This document shows positions 43,654 to 52,916 of a DNA stretch of 56,529 nucleotides, in pieces. A program made the translations under genes and the position numbers. How positions within the stretch are numbered: the stretch's first letter is position 1; the number at the start of each line of letters is the position of its first letter. The notes beneath the pieces are model-generated. The model had not been told where the DNA came from. It worked only from the letters and a program-made list of their open reading frames with translations, and did not search any database. The stretch comes from Blastocatellia bacterium (GTDB lineage Bacteria > Acidobacteriota > Blastocatellia > Pyrinomonadales > Pyrinomonadaceae): positions 1 through 56,529 of the forward strand of contig JACCVY010000068.1 in the NCBI GenBank assembly GCA_013697915.1, read 5' to 3'.

Positions 43654-46600
43654 ATGAGTGACGATTCGCAAGCCACGCGCATTCTTAGCCGCGACGCTAT
43701 CGTCAACAGCGCGATCGTGCCTGGCTCGATACTGCGTGAGCGCTATCGGCTCGACAGTGAAATCGGCCGTGGCGGGATGGGCATCGTTTATCGCGCCACC
43801 GACCTGGAGTTGCATCGCGAAGTGGCAGTAAAAGTATTGCCAACTGCTACGTCTTCAGTTGAAGCTCGCCAGCGTTTAATGCGCGAAGCTCGCGCCGCCG
43901 CCGCGCTCAATCATCCGCATATCATCTCAGTTCACGACGTCGGCGAAGCGAATGGCGCGCCCTTCTTTGTGATGGAGTTGGCACAAGGTCCCAGTCTCGC
44001 GAAAGCAAGGCCGGCTGAACTATCCCGCGTTGTCGATATAGCCGGCCAGCTCTGCGCCGCGCTGGAACACGCGCACGCCAATAACATCGTTCATCGCGAT
44101 TTAAAACCCGACAATGTATTGCTGTCCTCGGGTCTCAACGGCAGTGTGAAGCTCGCCGATCTTGGCCTCGCTTTGCCTGCTGACGCCGCGCGCATCTCCC
44201 GCGCAGGACTGATCGTGGGCACGGCCGCTTACATGGCGCCCGAGCAGGCACTGGGCCAGACAGTCGACGGTCGCACCGATCTCTATGCGCTGGGCGTCCT
44301 GCTTTATGAAATGACGACGGGCCGGCTGCCATTCATCGGCGACGATCCGCTTTCAGTCGTTTCGCAACACGTTCACGCTTCAGTTGTGCCGCCGCGCATG
44401 TTACGTCCCGATCTGCCACGCGCGCTTGAGGCCGTCATCCTGCGGCTGCTGGCCAAAGATCCGGCGCAACGTTTTGCAACGGCCGCAGAAACCGCGAACG
44501 CCTTGCGTGATTCGTTAACTGCCGAGGAATTCGCTACTGACGATGATGCACTTGCCACCGTCGCGATCCTCGACGCACTTTCTCGCGGACGTTTAGTGGG
44601 TCGCGCCGCTGAACTCACCGAGGCAATTGAGCTATGGCATCGCGCGCGCGAAGGCCATGGCCATGCAGTGCTTTTCAGCGGTGAGCCAGGCGCCGGCAAG
44701 ACGCGGCTGGCGCGCGAAGTTACGATCCATGCTTCTGTCGATGGCGCCGTCGTCTTATCAGGCGGCTGCTATGAATACGAAGCCACGACGCCATACCTAC
44801 CTTTCGTCGAGGCCTTTCGTCGTCTTGTCCGCGAAGAAAAAGACGACGCTGCGTTGCGCGCCAAGCTGGGCGATACTGCACCGCAGATTGCGAAACTCGC
44901 TCCCGAAATTCAGACCCGGCTCGGTCCATTTCCCGAGCGTGCGGAACTGCCGCCACATGAAGAGCGCCTGCTTTTCTTCGACGCGGTCGTAAAAGTTTTC
45001 GTGAATCTCGCCGGTCCCAAAGGCCTGCTTTTCTACGCCGACGATTTGCACTGGGCTGACCGCGGCACACTTTGGCTGCTGGGCCATCTGCTGCGGCAAC
45101 TGCGCGAGGAACGTGTGCTGATCCTCGGCGCCTACCGTGAAACCGAACTTGACCGCGCGCACCCGTTGGCTAAATCGTTGGTTGACTGGAACCGCGAACG
45201 GCTGGTTACGCGTCTCGCGCTCAAGCGCTTTGATGCGGCAGAAACTTCAGCGCAACTTGGCGCGCTGCTCGGCGAAAACGTAAGCGGAGATTTCACCAAC
45301 GCCGTATTTCGCGAGACGGAGGGCAACCCTTTCTTCGTGGAAGAAGTGCTCAAGGCGCTCATCGAAAAAGGCTCGGTGCGCCGCGAGAGTGGCCGCTGGC
45401 AACGCTGCGACGTCGATCAACTCGTCATTCCGCAAAGCATGAAGGAAGCCATTGGCAGTCGACTCGATCGCGTTAGCCCGGAAGCCAACGAAGTCTTGCG
45501 CGCGGGCGCTGTGCTGGGAAAAACATTCACGTTTGCTGAGTTACAGTCAGCCTCCGGAGAGCAGAGTGAAGACGCGCTGCTTGATGCCCTGGATGAAGCC
45601 GTTGGCGCGCAACTGATCACCGCCAATCGCAGCGACTCGTTTACTTTTACTCACGACAAGATTCGCGAAGTGCTTTATGAAGAGCTGAACCCGATTCGCC
45701 GGCGACGCTTGCATCGACAGGCCGCCGAAGGTTTAGAGCGCACGCGCACCCCCAGCTCGCACGGCGCCGTCGAGAAGTTGGCCCATCACTACATTCAGGC
45801 GGGTGATCACGAGCGCGGCCTCAACTATGCAAAACAGGCCGCGGCTGAAGCTGAGCGCGTTTTTGCTTTCGACGAAGCCATCGCTGCTTACGGCCGCGCC
45901 CGCGATTGTGCCGAAGCGCTGGGACTAATTGATGAGCAACTGGCCCAGGAAGAGGCGATAGGAAAATCGTACCTGCTGCACGGCGAGATGATTCCAGCCG
46001 GCGAACATTTCGAACGCGCGCTCGCGTTCACAACTGAACCGGCAGTGCGGGCACGGTTGCAGTGCCAGGCGGCCGCTTCGCTGGCTGCAACCGGAAACCC
46101 ACGCGGGCTGGAACACATACGTGAAGCACTGGCGGTTCTAAATCCGGAAACTAATCCGCTGGAGACTGCCAACGCGTTATCCATAGAAGGCCGTTTTCAT
46201 CATTTGGCTGGACGTCATTTGAAGGCAATCGAACTGCTTGAGCGCGCAGCGGCTTTGGTAGCGCCGGCCGCTGCGGCAGAGACTGTTTCGACGTTTGCTG
46301 CCCCGATGATTTCGCAGGTTTATGCATACCTGGCTGGCGGGTATCAGCACTCCGGCTTGTATGATGATGCCGATCGCTGGGCGCGCCGCACTATAGAATT
46401 TGGTGTTGCTCACAATATCCAATTTGCTCAGGCGATTGGCTTCGAGTTTCTCGGTGAAGACGCGGTGCACAAGGGTGAGTATCAAAAGGGTCTCGAATAT
46501 GCAGCGCATGAGCTTGAGATCGTAGAGAAGTTGCATTCCCGCGAAAGGCGCGCCTGGACTTATCTTGTTTCTTCTTTATCGTCGCTTCACGGCGGGGATC

Positions 46601-47115
46601 TTGAACGAGCGGATAAAGAGTTTACGGAAGGAATCGCGCTGGCGGAATCGGTGGGCGAAGTAAGAGTAGCGACATTGATGAAGGGAAACTACGCGGTGTT
46701 ACAAGCGCGCCAGGGACGATTTGACGAAGCGCTGCAAACTGCGCTGGAAAATTTCGAGCAAGCGGAGGCTTCGGGACTTCTCTATTCGCGCTTCGAGGGG
46801 CACCGCTGCCTCGCGGAAGTACGACGTCAGCGCGGCGAGTTGGATGAGGCCGAGGCTGTGTGCGGGAAAGCTTCCGATTTGGTTTCGGAAACGGAATCGC
46901 GCGTGAGCCAGCTGTGGCTAGGGCCGCTCTATATTGTTGTGCTGCTTGAAGCGGCAAGCGTCGCCGCTACTGCGGGCAAAGCAGACGAAGCCGCCGCGAA
47001 GCGTGAAAAGGCGAAAGAGCTTTTGGCGCGTTACCAGAAATTGGTTAACGATTGCCAGTCGCCGGGTTTCTCGCGTGAAGCCGCGCGCCTGAGAACGCTA
47101 GTTGCAGAAGGGTAA
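43654..47115 (+). CDS. Ser/Thr protein kinase - AAA ATPase - TPR protein
   Basis: An 1153-residue cytoplasmic regulator. Residues 30-285 are a PknB-type kinase: GRGGMG (38-43), K60, [10 protein letters not shown] (145-154); the DFG position reads ADLG. Residues 310-700 are a COG3899-like ATPase with Walker A GEPGAGKT (343-350), Walker B in [13 protein letters not shown] and the [17 protein letters not shown] block. Residues 720-1150 are TPR-like helical repeats ([54 protein letters not shown]). No membrane helix. It is a paralogue of the 1707-7367 protein without the solute-binding part, which makes the extra domains there stand out. Input signal and targets are unknown. Confidence 0.92.
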   Translation: MSDDSQATRILSRDAIVNSAIVPGSILRERYRLDSEIGRGGMGIVYRATDLELHREVAVKVLPTATSSVEARQRLMREARAAAALNHPHIISVHDVGEANGAPFFVMELAQGPSLAKARPAELSRVVDIAGQLCAALEHAHANNIVHRDLKPDNVLLSSGLNGSVKLADLGLALPADAARISRAGLIVGTAAYMAPEQALGQTVDGRTDLYALGVLLYEMTTGRLPFIGDDPLSVVSQHVHASVVPPRMLRPDLPRALEAVILRLLAKDPAQRFATAAETANALRDSLTAEEFATDDDALATVAILDALSRGRLVGRAAELTEAIELWHRAREGHGHAVLFSGEPGAGKTRLAREVTIHASVDGAVVLSGGCYEYEATTPYLPFVEAFRRLVREEKDDAALRAKLGDTAPQIAKLAPEIQTRLGPFPERAELPPHEERLLFFDAVVKVFVNLAGPKGLLFYADDLHWADRGTLWLLGHLLRQLREERVLILGAYRETELDRAHPLAKSLVDWNRERLVTRLALKRFDAAETSAQLGALLGENVSGDFTNAVFRETEGNPFFVEEVLKALIEKGSVRRESGRWQRCDVDQLVIPQSMKEAIGSRLDRVSPEANEVLRAGAVLGKTFTFAELQSASGEQSEDALLDALDEAVGAQLITANRSDSFTFTHDKIREVLYEELNPIRRRRLHRQAAEGLERTRTPSSHGAVEKLAHHYIQAGDHERGLNYAKQAAAEAERVFAFDEAIAAYGRARDCAEALGLIDEQLAQEEAIGKSYLLHGEMIPAGEHFERALAFTTEPAVRARLQCQAAASLAATGNPRGLEHIREALAVLNPETNPLETANALSIEGRFHHLAGRHLKAIELLERAAALVAPAAAAETVSTFAAPMISQVYAYLAGGYQHSGLYDDADRWARRTIEFGVAHNIQFAQAIGFEFLGEDAVHKGEYQKGLEYAAHELEIVEKLHSRERRAWTYLVSSLSSLHGGDLERADKEFTEGIALAESVGEVRVATLMKGNYAVLQARQGRFDEALQTALENFEQAEASGLLYSRFEGHRCLAEVRRQRGELDEAEAVCGKASDLVSETESRVSQLWLGPLYIVVLLEAASVAATAGKADEAAAKREKAKELLARYQKLVNDCQSPGFSREAARLRTLVAEG

Positions 47116-47284
47116 GAGGAACTCGGAGAGCAAAGGACAAGGAGCAGAGCGAAGCTTTTCCGCTTGCGTTTCTTCCGTTTCCAATTTTAACAGCTGTCGC
47201 AAAATCATTTGACTTCGCTCTCGGTTGCGAATAAATTGCACGTATTCCCCGACACGTCTTACTTAATTCTTGAGGAGCAAAAAT

Positions 47285-47500
47285 ATGAAAAGATTTTTCT
47301 TTGCGTTAGCGCTGATGGCCACTATCGGTTTAGGTGGTCTGGCAATTGAATCTGCTTCCGCACAAAACACAAACTCGAGCACGACCATGAACGGCAACAT
47401 GAGCAACATGAATATGAGTATGCACCGGCACGGCATGCGTCATCGCCGCCACCGGCGTCATCGCATGCATAAGATGATGAACAAGAACACCAACATGTAA
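47285..47500 (+). CDS. Small exported Met/His/Arg-rich protein
   Basis: A 71-residue protein with a good ribosome site (GAGGAG) before the ATG at 47285 and a signal peptide (MKRFFFALALMATIGLGGLA...SASA-Q). The mature 45 residues are Asn/Met-rich, then His/Arg-rich (NMSNMNMSMHRHGMRHRRHR). The Met and His pattern suggests copper or other soft-metal binding in the periplasm; that is inference, and the charge could also serve nucleic-acid or polyanion binding. A strong terminator follows at 47538, so it is a single-gene transcript. Confidence 0.8.
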   Translation: MKRFFFALALMATIGLGGLAIESASAQNTNSSTTMNGNMSNMNMSMHRHGMRHRRHRRHRMHKMMNKNTNM

Positions 47501-47537
47501 CGAGACGGCAGTTTTGTAATTGGTCAGAATTTGCTTA

Positions 47538-47565
47538 GAGGCGGGCGTTTGCTCGCCTCTTTTTT
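47538..47565 (+). terminator. Rho-independent terminator after the small exported protein
   Basis: GAGGCGGGC (47538-47546) pairs with GCTCGCCTC (47551-47559), one wobble, loop GTTT, then TTTTTT. It lies 38 bp after the stop at 47500. Confidence 0.9.
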
Positions 47566-47571
47566 ACCTTA

Positions 47572-47741
47572 TTGTGGGTCGACGAATACAGAACCGGAGG
47601 CGGTAGCGACCGGGTTTGCGCAATGTTGGGTTCACCGTCATTTTAAGCTAGCGTTCTCGGCGATTCATGAAATGGAGGTGTGTTTATCGCAAGTCCAACC
47701 CGGTCGCTACCGCTTCCGGTTCTGTATTCGTCGACCCACAA
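47572..47741. repeat. Inverted-repeat element D
   Basis: TTGTGGGTCGACGAATACAG...CGACCGGGTT (47572-47616) and its mirror AACCCGGTCGCTACCGCTTC...GTCGACCCACAA (47697-47741) are 45 bp each with one mismatch, 80 bp apart. The spacer has no hairpins of note. Another 166 bp without any recognisable gene follow before the L,D-transpeptidase. Confidence 0.92.
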
Positions 47742-47907
47742 CGCAAATAGACCCAGTAGGCAAATTCATAATCCTATCGAGGGTTCTGATTTCGCTACCA
47801 ATTGCCAGTTTACCGTTCACTGCCGTAAGCTACATTCATTCATCCCCCGCAAGATCCAGTTCCCGATAGGCTGTGCCGATTAAGTTTCAGGACATTTACA
47901 CCGAATC

Positions 47908-48864
47908 ATGTTCAATCGGAAACCGAATCACTCTCAATTACTGCGCGTCGCGAAGGCGACGATTTTCATTTCGCTTTTGCTTGCGGGTTCGTCCCGCCTT
48001 CACGCGCAAACTGCGACCGATCGCTCTGAATCAGAACGTTCAGACAAACTGACTGGCGGCCATATTGAAACCGCGGACTTTGAGCCGAACCAGCCCGACA
48101 TTCGTCTGACGTTGAACGTGCCTTCGTTTCGTTTGACGCTTTGGCAGAACAGCAAAGAGGTGAAGTCTTACTACGTCGGCGTTGGCATGAAGGCGTATCC
48201 CATTTACATCGGTGAGCGTGAGGCGACCGAAGTTATTTGGAACCCGGCGTGGATACCGCCCGACAGCGACTGGGTTAGCAGTCATAAGGGAGTACGGCCC
48301 GGCGAAGTAATAAAGGCCAGCGACCCCCGCAATCCGCTTGGCAAAATTAAAATTCCGCTCGGTAACAGCTATCTGATTCATCAAGCGGCCGGAACAAATG
48401 ACGTTGGTAATCTGGTCTCCCACGGGTGTGTCCGCGTGCTGCGTTCAGATCTTTACGATCTCGCCGAGAAGATTATTGCCGCGCGCGCCGTGCCGATCTC
48501 CTCGAAGCGGATTGAAGCCGCGAAGCACAGTTTTAAGACACTCTATGCAAAACTCGATGACCCACTGCCGGTTGATATCAAGTACGACACGCTCGTCGTT
48601 GAAGGCGGCGTGCTGCACATTTACGCAGACGTTTATGACCGCGGCCTGAATCGCGCGGCAAGTTTGCGTGCTGAACTTTTGTCGTCAGGCGTCGATGTTT
48701 CAAAACTCGACGACAAAACGATCAAAAAAATGCTGTCCCAAATTACTCGGCGCACGCAATTCGTTGTCGATACGCGCAGCATCGAACAGGGCCGCGCCCT
48801 CGAAGAGGGGCAATTGCTGCCGCTGATCCCGAAAAAACAGAAGGCAGTAGGCAGAAAGCAGTAG
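47908..48864 (+). CDS. L,D-transpeptidase (YkuD domain)
   Basis: A 318-residue exported protein. The N-terminal hydrophobic segment (ATIFISLLLAGSSRLHAQ) directs export. Residues about 65-195 form the YkuD domain: strand repeats RLTLNVPSFRLTLWQNSKEV and AYPIYIGEREATEVIWNP, then HQAAGTNDVGNLVSHGCVRV with the catalytic cysteine and histidine. It cross-links peptidoglycan stems 3-3 or attaches proteins to them. The C-terminal 110 residues are a second domain. The final residues (PKKQKAVGRKQ) are encoded by the start of a 7-bp repeat array, so the original C-terminus may have been replaced. ATG 47908; no clear ribosome site. Confidence 0.92.
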   Translation: MFNRKPNHSQLLRVAKATIFISLLLAGSSRLHAQTATDRSESERSDKLTGGHIETADFEPNQPDIRLTLNVPSFRLTLWQNSKEVKSYYVGVGMKAYPIYIGEREATEVIWNPAWIPPDSDWVSSHKGVRPGEVIKASDPRNPLGKIKIPLGNSYLIHQAAGTNDVGNLVSHGCVRVLRSDLYDLAEKIIAARAVPISSKRIEAAKHSFKTLYAKLDDPLPVDIKYDTLVVEGGVLHIYADVYDRGLNRAASLRAELLSSGVDVSKLDDKTIKKMLSQITRRTQFVVDTRSIEQGRALEEGQLLPLIPKKQKAVGRKQ

Positions 48865-48983
48865 GGAAGAAGGCATGAGTGGTAAGCAGTGAGTGGTGAG
48901 CGGTGTGCAGTGGGCGGTGGCAAGTGGAAAAGGACTCAGCAACCGCACTAAGTATTCATCCCTCAGCACTCAGTACTCAACTA
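48838..48983. repeat. Heptamer repeat arrays (AGAAGGC/AGTAGGC and CTCAGCA types)
   Basis: 48838-48926 reads mainly as 7-bp words: AGAAGGC-AGTAGGC-AGAAAGC-AGTAGGG, then TAAGCAG-TGAGTGG-TGAGCGG-TGTGCAG-TGGGCGG. CTCAGCA-CTCAGTA-CTCAACT follows at 48963-48983. The first array covers the stop of the L,D-transpeptidase gene; the second touches the stop of the convergent methyltransferase (48981). Confidence 0.88.
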
Positions 48984-49673
48984 TTTCTTTACCACCCAGG
49001 TCGTCATCGCGCGCAGGTTCTCAACGACCGTGGTTTTGATCGGTTCAATAAATTTTCCACCCGCCGTGGCCGTTACTCTTCTCAGCATCGCTTCATCGAC
49101 CAGGAAGCGATCCGATCCGTCAGGGAGATGAAATCGTCTCCCCTCGATCAGCTCAATCCTATCTTCCATGCCGATTGTCGACGCGAGGCGCGCGAAGAAA
49201 ATTCCGCCGGGCCTCAGCACCCGCCACATCTCATCGATCATCGCCTGCCACTGCTCTTCGTCACGCGCGAAGTGAAGCACAGCGCTACTTATCACCACAT
49301 CAAAAGCCTCGCTTGCGTTCTTTTCCTCGGCGCCGGCTGGAGCGGAGGTTGCTTTGCCGTTCACTGTTTGCTGTTGGCTGTTTGCTTCTGTTCCAAACGA
49401 CATTTGTTCCACCGGCTCAACGCGAAAATTATTCGCCGGCAAATGTGGAGCAAGAACGGAAGCAAGCTTGCGAACCTCGCCTATCGCCTCCTCTGATTGA
49501 TCGACACCGAAAACCTCATAGCCATTGCGTAGGAAATAAACGAGATTCCGACCCGATCCACAACCGGCATCCAGCACGCGCATCCCGGGAATGAGCCGAC
49601 CCTTTAACAGTTGATCGAAGAGATAGATATCAATGTTTCCAAACAACTTCTGGAGACTGTCTTCGCTCATCAT
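48981..49673 (-). CDS. Class I SAM-dependent methyltransferase
   Basis: A 230-residue methyltransferase. The SAM motifs are MRVLDAGCGSGRNLVYFL and YEVFGVDQSEEAIGEV, then FDVVISSAVLHFARDEEQW and WRVLRPGGIFFARL. It resembles the UbiE/tellurite-resistance group; substrate unknown. Between motifs, at about residues 95-115, there is an insert (FGTEANSQQQTVNGKATSAP) encoded by four 7-bp repeat units (49359-49386), absent from a normal fold and probably a surface loop. ATG 49673 with AAGG five bases upstream. It converges on the L,D-transpeptidase gene. Confidence 0.9.
   Translation of the reverse strand: MMSEDSLQKLFGNIDIYLFDQLLKGRLIPGMRVLDAGCGSGRNLVYFLRNGYEVFGVDQSEEAIGEVRKLASVLAPHLPANNFRVEPVEQMSFGTEANSQQQTVNGKATSAPAGAEEKNASEAFDVVISSAVLHFARDEEQWQAMIDEMWRVLRPGGIFFARLASTIGMEDRIELIEGRRFHLPDGSDRFLVDEAMLRRVTATAGGKFIEPIKTTVVENLRAMTTWVVKK
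49359..49386. repeat. Heptamer array inside the methyltransferase gene
   Basis: GTTCACT-GTTTGCT-GTTGGCT-GTTTGCT, four 7-bp units in perfect register within a coding region. 28 bp is not a multiple of three, so its arrival must have been balanced by neighbouring changes. Read in the gene's direction it yields SQQQTVNG. Confidence 0.88.
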
Positions 49674-49943
49674 GTTTACCTTTGCTGTTATCCATTCTGA
49701 ACGCCATCAAGAAGAGTGGCCAGAAGATTAGCAAAGTTTCTCGAGAATCACCGGTGCTTACCTCCCAGCCCCCTGCATAAACTCTTTCATAAACTAAAAA
49801 CCCAATACCTCACAACCGCTCTGGACGACAGGCGAAGTCTGTGCAGAATCTGTTTTGCCCTTCAGATGAATCAAGTGTCATAAGCACGAACGGGACAAGG
49901 CAGATCTCATTTGCGCGCTCTCAGAAGACATCACGAAAAACGG
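49674..49943. other. Intergenic region, possible gene debris
   Basis: 270 bp with no intact gene. It leads into the broken gene starting near 49944 and may hold its promoter. No hairpin or repeat of note. Confidence 0.4.
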
Positions 49944-50741
49944 ATGAAGCGCCGAGTGGAAGACTTCTACGGCGGAGCCCATAGGCGGGACCCGCGCCGG
50001 ATAGGTAGCGAACGAGATAAGCACCATTCACGCGCGCTGGCTGTTGACGCCGCGTGACGATTTGCGCGGCCAGTCACCGCGAGATGTGTTACTCGCGCAT
50101 CAGCACTTCATCGACTTTGATCTGCACACGCGTTCCGAGCAACGGAGTTTGCAGAACGAAGGTCCACCATGTTTAGCGCAAAATTCTTTTGCTTATCGCT
50201 TTGCGGGGTTTGGCACGCACGAGTGGATTCTATATTACGACCTGGTGCGCCACTTGCTTCATAGCCTTTTCGAGCTGCAGCCAACCGCCTACGTTGGCCG
50301 CGACGAGGACGCAAACCAATTGCTTACGACGCTTGATCAGATCAAGACTGACTGGCTGGAAAGCCCCCAAGCGGACCTTGACGGACGCATACCCGCGATC
50401 CTCATCGACAATGAGCGCAAGCGTCTTCCGCAGGCGATGCGTCCGCACGACATGATCATTGACGATGATTGTCCATGTGCCAGATGTTTGCAGACGAGAC
50501 CAGCCCGCTGGGAATGGGCGTAGGTTTTTGGCATCTCGACGGATCAAACATGAACGATGACTTTGCGTTCTCGTTTTTCAAAACGCGTCAGGAGTGGGAG
50601 GTTGAAAACCGCCGCCGCGAAGAATTCAATAAAGAGTTCGATCGGAAGTGGGAAGAACGCAAGCAGCGCCTTGCTCGCGGCGAGCCGCTCGAGCATGATC
50701 CATTCTTCGACCCCGAGCCGTTCGATTTCGAGTCGAGTTAG
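49944..50741 (+). pseudogene. Conserved hypothetical gene broken by frameshifts
   Basis: One protein can be read over several frames. From ATG 49944 comes MKRRVEDFYGGAHRRDPRRI. A frame change near 50000 leads to ANEISTIHARWLLTPRDDLR...SPRDVLLAHQHFIDFDLH and on to DGRIPAILIDNERKRLPQAM, MIIDDDCP. A missing base after 50474 then leads to MCQMFADETSPLGMGVGFWH, SFFKTRQEWEVENRRREEFN and HDPFFDPEPFDFESS (stop 50741). Restoring the base gives a CPMC pair, so the ancestral protein probably bound metal there. The tail is an acidic helix. I do not know a function. The loss may be real or an assembly error. Confidence 0.7.
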
Positions 50742-50958
50742 ACTTCGAATTTATTGGTTGGGACGGGCAGGGCGACGCGTTTGGAAGCCGCTGTTTCACT
50801 GATTTCCAGTCTGGATTTACCGCTTTTCACTTGCCTATTTACTCTGCGTCGCCATCTATGTAAGCTGTAATCAGCGGATCTCACCATACGCGGGTCAACG
50901 TCGACCACACTTCCGTTCGTGCCCCAAACGACAATTCAGATCTCGAGGGAGGAACGCA

Positions 50959-51681
50959 ATGAAGCTGTGCTCACAGTGCGAATTTATTTATGAGGATGAC
51001 CAGGAACGTTGCGACATGGACGGAGCGGAACTCGTTTATGAGCCCACGCTGGAACACGTTTTCCAAAACGACGCATTGCAGGCGACGACAGAACTGGAGC
51101 GGAGGGTGCCGGCGAGGTTGGTCATTCCCTTATCAAGATTGCCGCAGCCGGAAACTTCAATCGCGCAACCCCATGTCTTTGCCAACCGCAGCAGGTTGGC
51201 GTTACAAATCGCGGCCCTCGCGGTGTTAGCGGCTGTTTCCTTTATGGCTTTTTACGCGACACCGCGTCTGTTCCAAACCGGAAACCAAACCGCGTCTAAC
51301 AGACTGGAAACGCAAAACTCGGAACCCAAAACGTCCCACCCAACGCCCTCGGTCGCCGTGGCGAGAGCGGCAGCGAGCTCTGAGAAACTCGAAACTCAAG
51401 AAACGAAACGCGACGCGTTGCGGTCGTCTAACGAACCCGAAACTCCAAGCGCGAAACGCGAAACTGCGTTTCCGGCTTTGCCCGGGCTGAAACCGCTACC
51501 GCGTTTGAAACCACTACCCACGCTGAAGCCCATACCCAGGTTGTCCGACCGAAGCGGACCGGTGAACGCCGGCAGAAAAGCCATCGTTGTGAACACAAGC
51601 GGCAACACAAAAAAGGATTCGCGCTTTGGATCGTTTCTGAAAAAGACAGGACGTATACTGACCAAGCCGTTTAAGTCGTAA
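50959..51681 (+). CDS. Zinc-ribbon/TM/basic-tail protein, paralogue 1
   Basis: A 240-residue protein in three parts. The N-terminal Cys motif is MKLCSQCEFIYEDDQERCDM with DGAEL following (C4, C7, C18), a short ribbon-like knuckle. One membrane helix spans about 80-100 (LALQIAALAVLAAVSFMAFYA). A long low-complexity outer or linker part (LETQNSEPKT, PLPRLKPLPTLKPIPRL) ends in a basic amphipathic tail DSRFGSFLKKTGRILTKPFK. Much of the linker is encoded by 7-bp repeat words. GAGGGAGG lies before the ATG at 50959. The paralogue at 52917 has the same head, helix and tail. No known function. Confidence 0.82.
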   Translation: MKLCSQCEFIYEDDQERCDMDGAELVYEPTLEHVFQNDALQATTELERRVPARLVIPLSRLPQPETSIAQPHVFANRSRLALQIAALAVLAAVSFMAFYATPRLFQTGNQTASNRLETQNSEPKTSHPTPSVAVARAAASSEKLETQETKRDALRSSNEPETPSAKRETAFPALPGLKPLPRLKPLPTLKPIPRLSDRSGPVNAGRKAIVVNTSGNTKKDSRFGSFLKKTGRILTKPFKS

Positions 51682-51719
51682 GTTTGAGAATCGTAAGTCG
51701 TGAACGAATGTGAATATAC

Positions 51720-51878
51720 GCGGCTTTGCCGCCTCTTGTGCGGTAAGGCTCTGCCTTACCGGTGAGATGTACCAATAGCTTTGCGAGGCTATGCCTCCGC
51801 GGTTGAGGCGAAGCCTCAAGACCTTTCCAGAAGTTTCGGTAAGGCACAGCCTTACCGCAGGGAAGGCGGCAAAGCCGC
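51720..51878. repeat. Nested-palindrome element A, copy 3
   Basis: GCGGC-TTT-GCCGC (51720-51732), GGTAAGGC-TCT-GCCTTACC, GAGGC-TAT-GCCTC, GAGGC-GAA-GCCTC, GGTAAGGC-ACA-GCCTTACC, GCGGC-AAA-GCCGC (51866-51878). It has the same order as copies 1 and 2, without the CCGCGGAT outer arms. It sits between the zinc-ribbon paralogue and a convergent exported-protein gene. The left flank (51673-51715) is made of GTAAGTC-type words that include the stop of the preceding gene. Confidence 0.9.
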
Positions 51879-51963
51879 GTGACCAAAGCTGTTTTAGCAA
51901 ATCCGCCGGATGAATGGTGAGGGACGATTCAACCAGAACTTGGCTCTCAGCGTTCACCTCATC

Positions 51964-51998
51964 GAACCACCATTCACCATTCACTATTCACGATTTTC
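51964..51998. repeat. Heptamer repeat array (CATTCAC type)
   Basis: GAACCAC-CATTCAC-CATTCAC-TATTCAC-GATTTTC in register. The stop codon of the exported-protein gene (51990-51988) lies inside it. Confidence 0.88.
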
Positions 51999-52608
51999 TG
52001 GCCTTCCCATCCGTGGATTCCACCGACTCAGCTTTCATGTTTTCCGTCTTCCGACTGTTCTCCGTTTTCGGTTCACGGTTCACGGTTTCCGTAGCATGCT
52101 TCTCTACGGGATGAGTGGCAACGCGCGTGACTCTATAAGTAATCATGGCCGGGAAGGCAAAAGGTCGCACCGCCTCGATTGTCACTTTGACCGGAACTGA
52201 AATCAGCGACATCGACGCCAACGAGGGCTGCGGCTGAAGTGTCGCGAAGGGAAACTGAAAGCTCCCGGTGAGAAAACCGGAAATTTCTTTCGTGTAGATT
52301 GCCTGGTTATCGCTGTCGAGAAAAGTCACATGAAAGTTGCTGCCATTGTTGCGGCCATTGGACCAGCGCAGCTCGAGTGCCACCGCCTGACAATCGGCCA
52401 AGCTGATGGGAATATCAAAGCTCTCACCTTGTTGGCGGAAACTGTGGGCGCCGGCAGTTTGCGGCGGCGGATCCGGACAGGTCTGCGCTGTGGCCCACGG
52501 CGCGCAGACAAGAAACAATGCGAAGGAAAGTAAACTGGAAACCGTGAACCGGAAACCGTAACTGCCGTCGGCTGAATGCTGATGGCTGTTTACTGTTTGC
52601 TTTTTCAT
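51988..52608 (-). CDS. Exported protein of unknown function with repeat-derived ends
   Basis: A 206-residue protein. From ATG 52608 there is an unusually long n-region (MKKQTVNSHQHSADGSYGFR) before the hydrophobic core (FTVSSLLSFALFLVCAPWATAQ). The mature domain is beta-rich (SFDIPISLADCQAVALELRW, SNFHVTFLDSDNQAIYTKEI, VPVKVTIEAVRPFAFPAMIT). Both the n-region and the C-terminal tail (TETVNREPKTENSRKTENMK) are encoded by 7-bp repeat words, so repeats have reshaped both ends. The frame continues up to 52749 but without coding features. It sits between the two zinc-ribbon paralogues on the opposite strand. The domain is not recognised. Confidence 0.7.
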   Translation of the reverse strand: MKKQTVNSHQHSADGSYGFRFTVSSLLSFALFLVCAPWATAQTCPDPPPQTAGAHSFRQQGESFDIPISLADCQAVALELRWSNGRNNGSNFHVTFLDSDNQAIYTKEISGFLTGSFQFPFATLQPQPSLASMSLISVPVKVTIEAVRPFAFPAMITYRVTRVATHPVEKHATETVNREPKTENSRKTENMKAESVESTDGKARKS

Positions 52609-52916
52609 AGACACACCTACCCCAAAAAAACTGCGAGCTTGAGTTTTGGGACAAGCGCGATGAGGTTTGGGGCTGAGGTTACATCCTAGCGAGTACGCAA
52701 GGCGATAAGCAAGAAAAACAGGTCCCTGGCGGGCTTTGGAAATAAACAATTGCTCTATTTAAGGCCACCGGACAGTTAGTGTTTTTTCGTTGTCCGTTTC
52801 GACCGATGTATGTATCTTGTATTTGCGGCTTTCATTACGGTTCCAACCCCCCGACGCGAACCGCTTTCCCTTCCGCCCGAACGCCCTGAAAACTTAGTTC
52901 TTCGAGGAGCTTGGCT

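Noticed and set aside
47531-47869. 112-residue plus-strand open frame
   Set aside because: It covers a terminator and the inverted repeat D; the open frame is a by-product of the palindrome.
48838-48926. CRISPR array or microsatellite
   Set aside because: Units are 7 bp, contiguous and degenerate, with no spacers; no cas genes are in the window.
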